Assembly (NCBI GenBank): GCA_963820035.1 | Contig: CAWFYK010000004.1 | Span: 372,001 to 436,000 of the forward strand | Length of the DNA stretch: 64,000 nucleotides | Direction: 5' to 3' | From: JAWWPG01 sp963820035 | GTDB lineage: Bacteria > Actinomycetota > Actinomycetes > Propionibacteriales > Nocardioidaceae | Part shown: positions 33,223 to 42,071 of the stretch, piece by piece | Layout of the letters: every line of letters starts with the position of its first letter | Position numbering within the stretch: the stretch's first letter is position 1 | Translations under genes and position numbers: made by a program | The notes under the pieces: generated by a model | The model's input: the letters and a program-made list of their open reading frames with translations, nothing else | The model's database searches: none | Told to the model about the DNA's origin: nothing

Positions 33223-33951
33223 GTGTTCACGCTCCCGGCATCAGCTCGGGTCGCCTGCTGGATCAACGCCTGGCTCGCGGCGCGGGTGAGCGCGGACTCC
33301 GTCATCTCCGGGCTGGCCGGCCACGGCCTCGGCACCGAGTTCATCGGGCCGACCCCCGGATCCCGGCTGTCCCCGGCACTCTTCCTCGGCGAGCTCAGGG
33401 CGTGGGAGGTACGACGGGCCAGCGCGGCCCTCCCGGTGCCCGGCGACCCGCTCGGCCTCGGCGGGCCGGCCGGCTTCAACGCCGACGTGATCGACGCTCA
33501 GGAAGGCGTCGTGCTGCACGGCGCGGACCTTGGCCTGGTGCCGGTCCGAGCGGGCAGTGTGCTCAGCTGGCGCGTCGAGGTTGCGACTCCGCCGACGTAT
33601 CTGCCCGATGTCGCCGAGGCCGACCGGACGCTGCGGCTCGCGATGACCGAGGCTGCCGACGAGCTCGCCAACCTCGATGTGGCCTCGTGGCGACCGGAGG
33701 TCGCGGACGAGCTGATGAACCTGAGGCGCCCTCCCACCTTCGAGGAGGGCGCGCCGTTCGCCTCGTCGCGATCGGCGCGCGTGGTCCACGAGGCGTTGCG
33801 TGCGGGCAGCATCGTCGCGCTCGCGCGGGTGGACGACGGCGGCGCCGTCTCCGTGTCGGAGGCCGCGCAGCGGGCAGCAGCGCTCCAGCCGCTCGACCGG
33901 GCAGCCCGCGCCGCCGTCGTGGCTGCGGCTTCGTCGATCGACGGCAGGTAG
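33223..33951 (+). CDS. Conserved-looking hypothetical protein
   Basis: A 242-aa soluble protein I do not recognise. It is rich in Ala, Val and Asp, without membrane segments or cofactor motifs. A Trp-containing N-terminus (ACWINAWLAARVSADSV) precedes a run of small beta-type segments and a helical C-terminal half (EADRTLRLAMTEAADELANL). Codon usage looks native. It starts at GTG after a TAGGCT box, and serB follows 12 bp after its stop, so they may be co-transcribed. Confidence 0.65.
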   Translation: MFTLPASARVACWINAWLAARVSADSVISGLAGHGLGTEFIGPTPGSRLSPALFLGELRAWEVRRASAALPVPGDPLGLGGPAGFNADVIDAQEGVVLHGADLGLVPVRAGSVLSWRVEVATPPTYLPDVAEADRTLRLAMTEAADELANLDVASWRPEVADELMNLRRPPTFEEGAPFASSRSARVVHEALRAGSIVALARVDDGGAVSVSEAAQRAAALQPLDRAARAAVVAAASSIDGR

Positions 33952-33963
33952 CCTGATCTCGCC

Positions 33964-35172
33964 ATGGCGACGACCGCGACCATCCTGCTCACTGCCACCG
34001 GACCGGACCGTCCTGGCCTGACGACAGCGGTGTTCGCCACGCTGGCCGACTACGCGGTGGAGGTCCTCGACGTCGAGCAGAGCGTGCTCCGGGGCAGCCT
34101 GGTGCTGAGCATCCTGGTGACCGCGCCGACCAACCACCAGGCGCTGGTCAAGAGCATTCGCGAGACCAGTGACAGCCTGGGCATGCACGTCGAGGTCGAA
34201 ACCGGCACCGGTGACAATGAGCACCGCCGAGTTGGCCGGGCCCACGTGACGTTACTCGGCCACCACCTGTCCGCTCGGGCGGTCGCGGCGGTGACGGGCC
34301 GGATCGCCGACACCGGCGCCAACATCGACCGGATCGTCCGGATGGCCCGCTACCCCGTCACGGCATTCGAGCTGGACGTCTCGGGCACCGACGTCGCCCG
34401 ACTTCGCGAGCTGCTCGCCCGGGAGGCGTCTCGCCAACGCGTCGATGTCGCCGTCCAGGCCGTCGGCCTGCTGCGGCACGGACGCCGGCTGATCGTGATG
34501 GACGTCGACTCGACGCTCGTCCAGGGTGAGGCGATCGACCTGCTGGCCGCCGAGGCAGGCGTCGGTGCCGAGGTCACCGCGCTCACGGAGCGGGCCATGC
34601 ACGGCACTCTCGACTTCGCAGAGGCGCTCCGCAAGCGGGTGTCCCTGCTCGCCGGTCTCGACGAGGGTGCCTTGGCCCGCACGTACGACGCTCTGCCGCT
34701 GGCCCCCGGTGCCCGCACCCTGGTTCGGACGCTCACCCGGCTCGGCTACGGCTTCGCTCTGGTGAGCGGTGGCTTCGGCGCGGTCACCAGACGGATCGCC
34801 GCCGACCTCGGGATCACCGATACGGCCAGCAACGAGCTCGAGATCGTCGACGGGCGGATCACCGGAAACCTCGTTGGCCCGCTCATCGACGCCCACGGCA
34901 AGGCGGTGGCCTTGCGCCGCTTCGCCGCCGCGCAGAACCTGGCACCCGAACGAACGGTGGCGATCGGTGATGGCGCCAACGACGTCGAGATGCTGGCCGC
35001 CGCGGGGCTCGGGATCGCGTTCAACGCGAAGCCGACCGTGCGCGAGCGAGCGGACGCCGCCGTGACCGTGCCTTACCTCGACGCCATCATGTACTTCCTC
35101 GGCATCAGCCGGGAGGACGTGGAGGCCGAGGACAGAAGCGCGGGGATCGAGACCCCCCGCCCGGCGGTCTGA
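33964..35172 (+). CDS. serB: Phosphoserine phosphatase with ACT domain
   Basis: A 402-aa HAD phosphatase catalysing the last step of serine synthesis, phosphoserine to serine. One or two N-terminal ACT regulatory domains (residues 5-165; LLTATGPDRPGLTTAVFATLADY) bind amino acid effectors. The HAD core begins at MDVDSTLVQGEAIDLLA with nucleophile Asp180 and acid/base Asp182, and continues with LVSGGFGAVTRRIA and IGDGANDVEMLAAAGLGIAFNAKP. Length fits actinobacterial SerB2. A 13-bp sequence that includes its stop codon is repeated just downstream (35191-35203). Confidence 0.95.
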   Translation: MATTATILLTATGPDRPGLTTAVFATLADYAVEVLDVEQSVLRGSLVLSILVTAPTNHQALVKSIRETSDSLGMHVEVETGTGDNEHRRVGRAHVTLLGHHLSARAVAAVTGRIADTGANIDRIVRMARYPVTAFELDVSGTDVARLRELLAREASRQRVDVAVQAVGLLRHGRRLIVMDVDSTLVQGEAIDLLAAEAGVGAEVTALTERAMHGTLDFAEALRKRVSLLAGLDEGALARTYDALPLAPGARTLVRTLTRLGYGFALVSGGFGAVTRRIAADLGITDTASNELEIVDGRITGNLVGPLIDAHGKAVALRRFAAAQNLAPERTVAIGDGANDVEMLAAAGLGIAFNAKPTVRERADAAVTVPYLDAIMYFLGISREDVEAEDRSAGIETPRPAV

Positions 35173-35284
35173 GCGAGCCCTGACCGCCCCGCGGTCTGAG
35201 CGACGTCTCGCGCCGGCCGCGGGCGCGCAGCGACCGCTCCGGCGAGTCTCTCCGGGACGCCGACCCGTCGGGTACGCCGGCAGA

Positions 35285-35788
35285 TCACCCGCGCGGCACG
35301 TGCCAGTGCACCAGCTCAGCACTGCCGGTCGACACCCCGGCCCAGTCGCCCGGCATCTGCAGGACGGCGATCCCGGCCGTGGGGAGGTGCTGTCCCCGCG
35401 CCTCAGCCGGCTCACGCTGGAGCCGGTACGCCAGCTCCGCCATGGTGGGGTTGTGCCCCACGATGGCGATCTTCTGCGGGTCGTCCTCGACCGTGGCGAC
35501 GACGTCGAGGGCGTCGGTGGACGAGGCGCCGTAGAGCTCGTCCACCACGACGACCGGGGGCACCCTGGACAGCTCACCCGCGACGATCTCGGCCGTGGCC
35601 CGAGCCCGTGCGGCAGGGGAGGTCAGCACGACGTCTGGCTCGAGGTCGTGGTCGCGCAGCCATCTGCCGGCGCTCTGCGCATCGTTGCGGCCGCGAGACG
35701 TCAGCTTCCGGGCGCGGTCGCTGCTCGCGTCCTGCTCGGTCTTTGCGTGGCGGAGCACGATCAACTGTCGGTAGCCTGATTCGACCAT
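35285..35788 (-). CDS. SixA-type histidine phosphatase
   Basis: A 167-aa histidine-phosphatase-superfamily protein of the SixA group, which removes phosphate from phosphohistidine proteins. The catalytic motif is LIVLRHAKTEQD near the N-terminus; VLTSPAARARATAEIVAG and IVGHNPTMAELAYRL supply the second Arg and second His. It converges on serB. Physiological targets (HPt domains or other phosphoproteins) are unknown here. Confidence 0.88.
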   Translation of the reverse strand: MVESGYRQLIVLRHAKTEQDASSDRARKLTSRGRNDAQSAGRWLRDHDLEPDVVLTSPAARARATAEIVAGELSRVPPVVVVDELYGASSTDALDVVATVEDDPQKIAIVGHNPTMAELAYRLQREPAEARGQHLPTAGIAVLQMPGDWAGVSTGSAELVHWHVPRG

Positions 35789-35844
35789 GCCTCAGTCTTG
35801 CCCATCATCATGGAGCCGGAAACCTGAGGTCGTGGGGCGACCCG

Positions 35845-35850
35845 TAGGGT
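35845..35850 (+). promoter_or_regulatory. Probable -10 box of the cyanophycin operon
   Basis: TAGGGT is followed by 6 nt and ATG 35857, predicting a leaderless cyanophycinase-cphA transcript. Confidence 0.5.
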
Positions 35851-35856
35851 GCCCGG

Positions 35857-36861
35857 ATGCGTGACCCCTCCCCCCGCGTCGGCCCGCTCTATGTCATCGG
35901 CGGCGCCGAGGACAAGCTCAAGAGGCGCACGGTGCTGACCCATTTCGTGGCGGCGTGCGGTGGTACGACGGGCCGCATCGCGGTCATCCCGACCGCCTCG
36001 GGGCTGGGGGCGGAGATCGTGGACGTCTACTCCGCCCTGTTCACCCGGTTGGGCGCCGCCGAGGTGTTCGCGCTGCGCCCGGAGACCCGCGAGGAGGCCG
36101 GCGACCCGGCCCTCGCCGAGCGGCTGGCGGACGCCACCGGCATCTTCATGACCGGCGGTAACCAGCTCAAGCTCTCGGCGATCGTCAACGGCACCCGCTT
36201 CGGCCAGGCGATCAGGGACGCCCACGACCGCGGTGTGACGGTCGGCGGGACGTCGGCCGGGGCCAGCTTCCAGTCCTCCCACATGGTCGCCTTCGGCAGC
36301 GGTGGGTCCACGCCGAAGCAGCGGATGACGCAGATCGCCGCCGGGCTCGGGCTCGTCGAGGGCTGCGTCATCGACCAGCACTTCGCCCAGCGGAACCGCT
36401 ACGGGCGGCTGCTGATGGCCGTCGCGCAGTCGCCCAACCTGCTCGGCATCGGTGTCGACGAGGACACCGCGGCCGTCATCACCGAGGGCCGGGTGCTCGA
36501 CGTGATCGGCCGCGGCGCGGTCACCATCGTCGACGGCGCCGACATGACGTCCAACGCCCATCAAGCGACCCACACCCGGCCGTTGCTGGTCTCCGGGGCC
36601 CGGTTGCACGTGCTGCCGGAGGGTGCGAGGTTCGACCTCGTGACCCGCTCACTCCTCGACGCGCCGGTCGAGATGGACCCGGTCGAGGCCGCCGAGCTCA
36701 AGCTTGCCGAGGACGACCTGCGCCGGATGGCGGGCACCATCGCCGCCGAAGGGGTCTCGCCGACGTACCTGCGCAGGAAACGGGCTCGCACCAGGCCCGG
36801 CACAGCGAAGGAGCCCGCCCCGGAGCACGGCGGCCACCACCGAGAGGACGGCACAGGATGA
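35857..36861 (+). CDS. cphB: Cyanophycinase
   Basis: A 334-aa S51-family serine peptidase that hydrolyses cyanophycin (multi-L-arginyl-poly-L-aspartate) to beta-Asp-Arg dipeptides in the cytoplasm. The nucleophile elbow is GGTSAGAS with Ser133. ATGIFMTGGNQLKL and EGCVIDQHFAQRNRYGRLLMA match the family active-site blocks. It is translationally coupled to cphA (ATGA), so breakdown and synthesis enzymes are made from one mRNA. The C-terminal basic tail (LRRKRARTRPG) is a small extension. Confidence 0.94.
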   Translation: MRDPSPRVGPLYVIGGAEDKLKRRTVLTHFVAACGGTTGRIAVIPTASGLGAEIVDVYSALFTRLGAAEVFALRPETREEAGDPALAERLADATGIFMTGGNQLKLSAIVNGTRFGQAIRDAHDRGVTVGGTSAGASFQSSHMVAFGSGGSTPKQRMTQIAAGLGLVEGCVIDQHFAQRNRYGRLLMAVAQSPNLLGIGVDEDTAAVITEGRVLDVIGRGAVTIVDGADMTSNAHQATHTRPLLVSGARLHVLPEGARFDLVTRSLLDAPVEMDPVEAAELKLAEDDLRRMAGTIAAEGVSPTYLRRKRARTRPGTAKEPAPEHGGHHREDGTG

Positions 36862-39671
36862 TCGAGACCGGGGACCGGACGACCACTGACCCCAGCGCAG
36901 ACCGGCCCCGTCCGGAGCTCGCGATCATCGAGACCCGTGTCTATCGCGGCGCAAACATCTGGTCCTACGAGAAGGCGATCCACCTGGTCGTCGACCTCGG
37001 CTGCCTTGAAGAGTGGCCGACGGACCGGCTGCCCGGGTTCACGGAGCGACTGCTCGAGCTGTTGCCGGGCCTGCGCAACCACTCGTGCTCGCGCGGCCGC
37101 AAGGGTGGCTTCGTCGAGCGGCTCACCGAGGGGACCTGGCTCGGTCACGTCAGTGAGCACGTCGCCCTGCAACTTCAGCAGGAGGTGGGCCATGACCTCC
37201 GGCGCGGCAAGACCCGGCAGGTGCCCGGCGAGCACTCCCGCTACAACGTGATCTTCGGATACGTCGACGAGACCGTCGGCATCGCCGCCGGCCGGCTTGC
37301 GGTGCGGCTCATCAACCACCTCGTGGAGCCCGACCCGGACTTCGACTTCGAGCAGGAGCTCGAGTCGTTCATCGTCGGGGCGGAGCGCACGGCGTTCGGC
37401 CCGTCCACGCAGGCGATCATCGACGAGGCGGAGTCTCGCGACATCCCCTGGATCCGGCTCAACCGGCATTCGCTGGTGCAGCTCGGCCAGGGCGTCCACC
37501 AGCGCCGGATCCGGGCGACGATGACGTCGAACACGTCGTCCATCGCGGTCGACGTCGCGAGCGACAAAGACCTGACCGGCAGGCTGCTGAGCGCCGCAGG
37601 CCTGCCGGTCCCACGCGCCGAGTCGGTCCGCACCGCGGAGCACGCCGTCGCCGTAGCAGAGCGGATCGGCTATCCCGTCGTCTGCAAGCCACTGGACGGC
37701 AACCACGGGCGAGGCGTCTGCCTCGACCTGCAGGACGCCGACGAGGTTCGCGCCGCCTTCGCGGTCGCCGAGGAGCAGTCGAGGCGTGGCTGGGTGATCG
37801 TCGAGACGTTCGTGACCGGGAAGGACTATCGCTGCCTGGTCATCGACGGCAAGATCGCCGCGATCGCCGAGCGGGTCCCGGCACATGTGATCGGCGACGG
37901 CATCCACAGCGTCGCCGAGCTCGTCGAGGAGACCAACGCCGACCCCCGGCGCGGCGTCGGCCACGAGAAGGTGCTGACCCGGATCAAGGTGGACGATGCG
38001 GCCATCGCGCTGGTCGCCGAGCAGGGCTTCGCGATGTCCGACGTACCGCCCGACGAGACGATGGTCAAGCTCACCTTGACGGGCAACATGTCGACCGGCG
38101 GCATCTCGATCGACCGCACGTTCGAGGCGCACCCGGAGAACATCGAGATCGCCGAGGAGGCCGCCCAGGTCATCGGCCTCGACATCGCTGGCATCGACTT
38201 CATCTGTCCCGACATCACCGAGCCGGTCCGCGAGACCGGAGGCGCCATCTGCGAGGTGAACGCTGCTCCCGGCTTCCGGATGCACACCCACCCGACGATC
38301 GGCGACCCGCAGTTCATCTCCAAGTCGGTCGTCGACATGATGTTCCCCCCGGGTGCCGCGAGCCGGATCCCGATCGTCGCCGTGTCGGGCACCAACGGCA
38401 AGACGACCACCTCACGCATGATCGCCCACATCTTCAAGGGGATGGGCCGCAAGGTCGGCATGACGTCGACCGACGGGGTCGTGATCGACGAGCGGCTGGT
38501 GATCCGGGCCGACGCGTCCGGCCCCAAGTCCGCTCGCATGGTGTTGCAGAACCCCCGTGTCGACTTCGCGGTGTTCGAAGTGGCCCGCGGAGGGATCCTC
38601 CGCGAGGGTCTTGGCTACGAGCGCAACGACGTCGCCGTCGTCCTCAACGTCCAGGCCGACCATCTGGGGCTCCGCGGGGTCGACACCATCGAACAGCTCG
38701 CCGACGTGAAGGCGGTGCCCGTCGAGGCCGTCCCTCGTGACGGCCACGCCGTGCTCAACGCCGACGACCCGCTGGTGCGGGCGATGCGGCGTCGGTGCTC
38801 AGGAGAGGTCGTCTGGTTCAGCATGCAGCCGGCCGGGTCGGAGGTGCGCGACTTCATCGACATCCACTGTCGCCGCGGTGGCAAGGCGATCGTCCTCGAG
38901 TCGAGCGATAAGGGCGAGATGATCGTCGTACGCCACGGCAACCGTCAGATGCAGCTCGCCTGGACGCACCTGCTGCCGGCGACCTTCGGCGGCCGCGCCG
39001 TGATGAACGTGCAGAACTCGCTGGCGGCGGCGGCTGCCGCGTTCGCAGCCGGTGCTCCGCTGCACGACATCAGGCAGGGGCTGCGCACGTTCTCGACGAA
39101 CTACTACCTGTCCCCCGGCCGGCTCAACCTCATCGAGGTCGAGGGCGTCAACGTCGTCATCGACTACTGCCACAACGCCCCGGGGATGCGGATGCTCGGC
39201 GACTTCGTCGACCGCCTCGGCGACAGCCTGCTCGCGTCGAGCGAGCTCGGCAAACCCTCCCGGATCGGGGTGATCGCTACCGCGGGCGACCGGCGCGTGT
39301 CCGACATGGCCGAGCTCGGCATCATCGCGGCCGACCACTTCGACGTGATCGTGGTGCGCGAGGACGTCGCCCTCCGCGGCCGCTCGGCAGGCGAGACCGC
39401 GGGGCACGTGGCCGACGGGGTGCGGGAGCGGATCTCCGAGGGGGCCCGCTGCAAGCAGGTGGAGCTCGTGCTCGACGAGATCGGGGCCGTGCGGCACGCC
39501 ATGTCGCGGGCCAACAAGGGTGACCTGGTGATCCTCTGCGTCGACAAGCACGCCGCCGTACTCGCGGAGCTCGAGTCCTGGTCGAAACAGGCCCAGGCGG
39601 GCGCCTCGGTCGCGGACGGCGAACCGGTGGGCGATCCGGACCTCTCCGGCTCGACGCCGGCCACCGTCTAG
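36858..39671 (+). CDS. cphA: Cyanophycin synthetase
   Basis: A 937-aa enzyme that polymerises Asp and Arg into the storage polymer cyanophycin. The N-terminal domain (residues 1-190) opens with ETRVYRGANIWSYEKA. An ATP-grasp domain (about 220-480; CKPLDGNHGRGVCLDL, TGKDYRCLVIDG, CEVNAAPGFRMH) adds Asp. A Mur-ligase-like domain from about 500 (VSGTNGKTTTSRMI, FEVARGGILREGLGYE, DYCHNAPGM) adds Arg. All ATP sites look intact. It is slightly longer than typical CphA because of its N- and C-terminal tails. It is coupled to cphB. Confidence 0.96.
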   Translation: MIETGDRTTTDPSADRPRPELAIIETRVYRGANIWSYEKAIHLVVDLGCLEEWPTDRLPGFTERLLELLPGLRNHSCSRGRKGGFVERLTEGTWLGHVSEHVALQLQQEVGHDLRRGKTRQVPGEHSRYNVIFGYVDETVGIAAGRLAVRLINHLVEPDPDFDFEQELESFIVGAERTAFGPSTQAIIDEAESRDIPWIRLNRHSLVQLGQGVHQRRIRATMTSNTSSIAVDVASDKDLTGRLLSAAGLPVPRAESVRTAEHAVAVAERIGYPVVCKPLDGNHGRGVCLDLQDADEVRAAFAVAEEQSRRGWVIVETFVTGKDYRCLVIDGKIAAIAERVPAHVIGDGIHSVAELVEETNADPRRGVGHEKVLTRIKVDDAAIALVAEQGFAMSDVPPDETMVKLTLTGNMSTGGISIDRTFEAHPENIEIAEEAAQVIGLDIAGIDFICPDITEPVRETGGAICEVNAAPGFRMHTHPTIGDPQFISKSVVDMMFPPGAASRIPIVAVSGTNGKTTTSRMIAHIFKGMGRKVGMTSTDGVVIDERLVIRADASGPKSARMVLQNPRVDFAVFEVARGGILREGLGYERNDVAVVLNVQADHLGLRGVDTIEQLADVKAVPVEAVPRDGHAVLNADDPLVRAMRRRCSGEVVWFSMQPAGSEVRDFIDIHCRRGGKAIVLESSDKGEMIVVRHGNRQMQLAWTHLLPATFGGRAVMNVQNSLAAAAAAFAAGAPLHDIRQGLRTFSTNYYLSPGRLNLIEVEGVNVVIDYCHNAPGMRMLGDFVDRLGDSLLASSELGKPSRIGVIATAGDRRVSDMAELGIIAADHFDVIVVREDVALRGRSAGETAGHVADGVRERISEGARCKQVELVLDEIGAVRHAMSRANKGDLVILCVDKHAAVLAELESWSKQAQAGASVADGEPVGDPDLSGSTPATV

Positions 39672-39744
39672 GAGGCTCCGCCACCGGCGCCGCACGCTCC
39701 GGGAGAAGGCGCCGACCGGTGCGGGAGGTCGACCGCCAGATGGC

Positions 39745-40356
39745 TCAGGCGCCGGGGTCGGGACCGTCGAGCACGTTCGCCGCGATCCGGTCGCCGATGC
39801 CCGACCGCACCGACGCACCAGCAGAGCTCTCCGGCTTGCGCCTCGCCTGGTCCTGGAAACAGCTCACGAACTCCGTGGTCAACCCCAGCCGCGGGTACGA
39901 CGAGACGACCTCCCGACGTAGCTCGGACGGCCACCACCCGGGGTTGCGTCCCGAGATGTCCAGACCGGTGGCGATCCCGAGCAGGTGACCCTCGGGGTCG
40001 GCGGCGACGTCGACGTGGTCCCACATGTGCCGGATGATGACCTCCGACGAGCGGACGCGCCGGTCGACGGGCCAACCGGCACCGGCCCCGAAGACCCAGG
40101 CGACGTTGCCTCCTGCCATCTCGAACGCATCGGCGTGGTTGTCGAACCGCGCGGCCAGCCCGATGTCGTGCAGCATGGCGGAGACGTAGAGCAGCTCGGC
40201 GTCGTACCCGACGTGGTGTGCCGTCCCATAGGACGCCGCCCACAGGTAGGAGCGCATGCAGTGGTTGACGAGGGCGGTGGACGAGTACTCCGTGACGACC
40301 TCCAGGGCCGCCTGAGAAGCCGGGGTCTGCGGCCCGGGGATCTCGGCGAGCTTCAT
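39745..40356 (-). CDS. HD-domain protein (cyanamide-hydratase-like)
   Basis: A 203-aa metal-dependent HD-superfamily protein. The core motifs are NHCMRSYLWAASYG (first His) and SAMLHDIGLAARF (HD pair), followed by downstream helices with IIRHMWDHVDV. The arrangement resembles the cyanamide-hydratase-like HD group. ATG 40356 overlaps the stop of the Mur-ligase gene, so the two are coupled. A role in cyanophycin or arginine-derived nitrogen metabolism is inferred only from this context. Confidence 0.8.
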   Translation of the reverse strand: MKLAEIPGPQTPASQAALEVVTEYSSTALVNHCMRSYLWAASYGTAHHVGYDAELLYVSAMLHDIGLAARFDNHADAFEMAGGNVAWVFGAGAGWPVDRRVRSSEVIIRHMWDHVDVAADPEGHLLGIATGLDISGRNPGWWPSELRREVVSSYPRLGLTTEFVSCFQDQARRKPESSAGASVRSGIGDRIAANVLDGPDPGA

Positions 40357-42062
40357 GTCATGACCTCCGTGGCATCGTCTCGAGCCAACAACACCTTGTC
40401 GCGCAAGACGTCCGGAGGGTCCACGGTCGCTCCGTGTTCGCGCAGCCACTCGTCGACGACCTCTCGGTCCTGGTGACACATCACTCCGACCACATCGCCA
40501 CGGCCGGCGCGTTCGACGAGGGCACGCAGACCCTCCAACTCCGACCCGTAGACCGGGACCTCGGTCACGCCGACCTCCTCCGCTCCCGCGAGATAGAGCG
40601 CAGTGAGGTCGTCCTCGTCGCGGCCGCGAAGGTAGTGCCGCTTGTGGATCACCACCATGACGTCGCTTCCGCGGGCACCGATAGCGCCGAGCCCGCGCAC
40701 CAGGTCATCGGTGCGGTCGCCCGCCGTGCCGAGCGCAAGGAGGGTCCGAGAACCCGGTCTGCACAGCCCGTGCATGATCTCGAGCAGCGCCTCCAGACCC
40801 GCCTCGTTGTGGGCCAGGTCCAGGACGACTGTCACGTCGTCGAGCGAGTAGATGTTCATCCGCCCCGGGTTGAGCTCCGGCCCTGGGGCGAAGGACCTCA
40901 GCCCGGAGACGACCGCGTCCCGCGGCAGCCCGACCGCCAAGGCCGCGCTCGTCGCTGCCAGCGCGTTCTCCACGTTGACATGGCTCAGACCCGAGAGCGT
41001 CATCGGTACGTCGACCGTCTCCACCAGCGGGTCGGGGTCCGCTCCGGGCCGGAGCACGCAGATCCAGCCGTCGATGACCGTCGTCGCCCGACCACCTGCG
41101 CCCAGCACCTCACGAACGGCCGGCGAGTCCGGATCGCGGGAGAACACCCAGGGGCGGGCCGAGATGACCGAGCGCATGGCGATCACCCGCGGGTCGTCTC
41201 CGTTGAGCACTGCCCAGCCGTCCGCCTTCGTGATGTGCGGGACGACGGCCTTCACCTCGGCGAGCTGGTCGACGGTGTCGATCCCCTGCAGGCCGAGGTG
41301 GTCGGCGGTGACGTTGGTGACCACCGAGACGTCGTTGTGGGTGACCCCGATGCCGCGCAGCAGGATCCCGCCGCGCGCGGTCTCGGTGACCGCGAGCTGC
41401 ACCCCCGGCTGGGCGAGCACTCGCCCGGCACCGCTCGGCCCTGAGTAGTCGCCCGCCTCGACAAGCTCGCCGTCGGCGTAGATCCCGTCCGTGGACGACC
41501 ACCCGACGTGCCTGCCGGCGGCCCGAGCGATTTGGCCGATCATCCGCGACGTGGTGGTCTTCCCGTTGGTTCCGGTGACCGCGACGACAGGTATCGCGGG
41601 CCGCACCGTCGTGGGTCGGGGGCCGGCCTCCGAGTCACGCACTCCGAGTGCCGCGATGCTGATGACCTCGTCGACGTCCGCGGCAGCGAGCCCATCGAGC
41701 ACGTCCGCGACGGCCCGGCCAAGAGCCTCGGCCCTCGTCCGGTGGCGCCACGGGTAGGCGACGACGAGCCGATCGGGATCGCTCGTCGGCCGAACCCGGA
41801 CCGCGAGCCGGTGGGTGCCTGCCTCCGCGGCGATCTGGCGGACCAGCCGCGCGAGCGCCCGCGCGGCGAAACGTTGGCGGAACCCCGTTCCCGACCCGCC
41901 CGGACGCGCGTTGGGCAGCCCGATGCGCCGGGCCAGCCGCCCGGCGACGTCCTCGCTCACCTCGGTCAGGGCAGTCACGTCGAGCGTGACCTTCACCGCG
42001 GCTTTCGAGAAGTAGAGGTTCGGACCCTCGAGCACTCGAAGCTCAAGCAGGGATGAGGTCAC
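40353..42062 (-). CDS. CphA-like Mur ligase lacking the ATP-grasp domain
   Basis: A 569-aa protein that looks like cyanophycin synthetase with its middle removed. The N-terminal 130 residues (LELRVLEGPNLYFSKAAVKV) echo the CphA N-domain ETRVYRGANIWSYEKA. The ATP-grasp part is absent. The Mur-ligase-like domain starts at TGTNGKTTTSRMI (about residues 163-175) and continues with VTETARGGILLRGIGVTHND and DLAHNEAGLE, as in CphA. The Walker A is intact, so it should be an active ATP-dependent amide ligase. It faces cphA convergently with the HD gene between. A TAGCGT box lies 6 nt before GTG 42062. Confidence 0.88.
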   Translation of the reverse strand: MTSSLLELRVLEGPNLYFSKAAVKVTLDVTALTEVSEDVAGRLARRIGLPNARPGGSGTGFRQRFAARALARLVRQIAAEAGTHRLAVRVRPTSDPDRLVVAYPWRHRTRAEALGRAVADVLDGLAAADVDEVISIAALGVRDSEAGPRPTTVRPAIPVVAVTGTNGKTTTSRMIGQIARAAGRHVGWSSTDGIYADGELVEAGDYSGPSGAGRVLAQPGVQLAVTETARGGILLRGIGVTHNDVSVVTNVTADHLGLQGIDTVDQLAEVKAVVPHITKADGWAVLNGDDPRVIAMRSVISARPWVFSRDPDSPAVREVLGAGGRATTVIDGWICVLRPGADPDPLVETVDVPMTLSGLSHVNVENALAATSAALAVGLPRDAVVSGLRSFAPGPELNPGRMNIYSLDDVTVVLDLAHNEAGLEALLEIMHGLCRPGSRTLLALGTAGDRTDDLVRGLGAIGARGSDVMVVIHKRHYLRGRDEDDLTALYLAGAEEVGVTEVPVYGSELEGLRALVERAGRGDVVGVMCHQDREVVDEWLREHGATVDPPDVLRDKVLLARDDATEVMT

Positions 42063-42071
42063 GGCGACACG

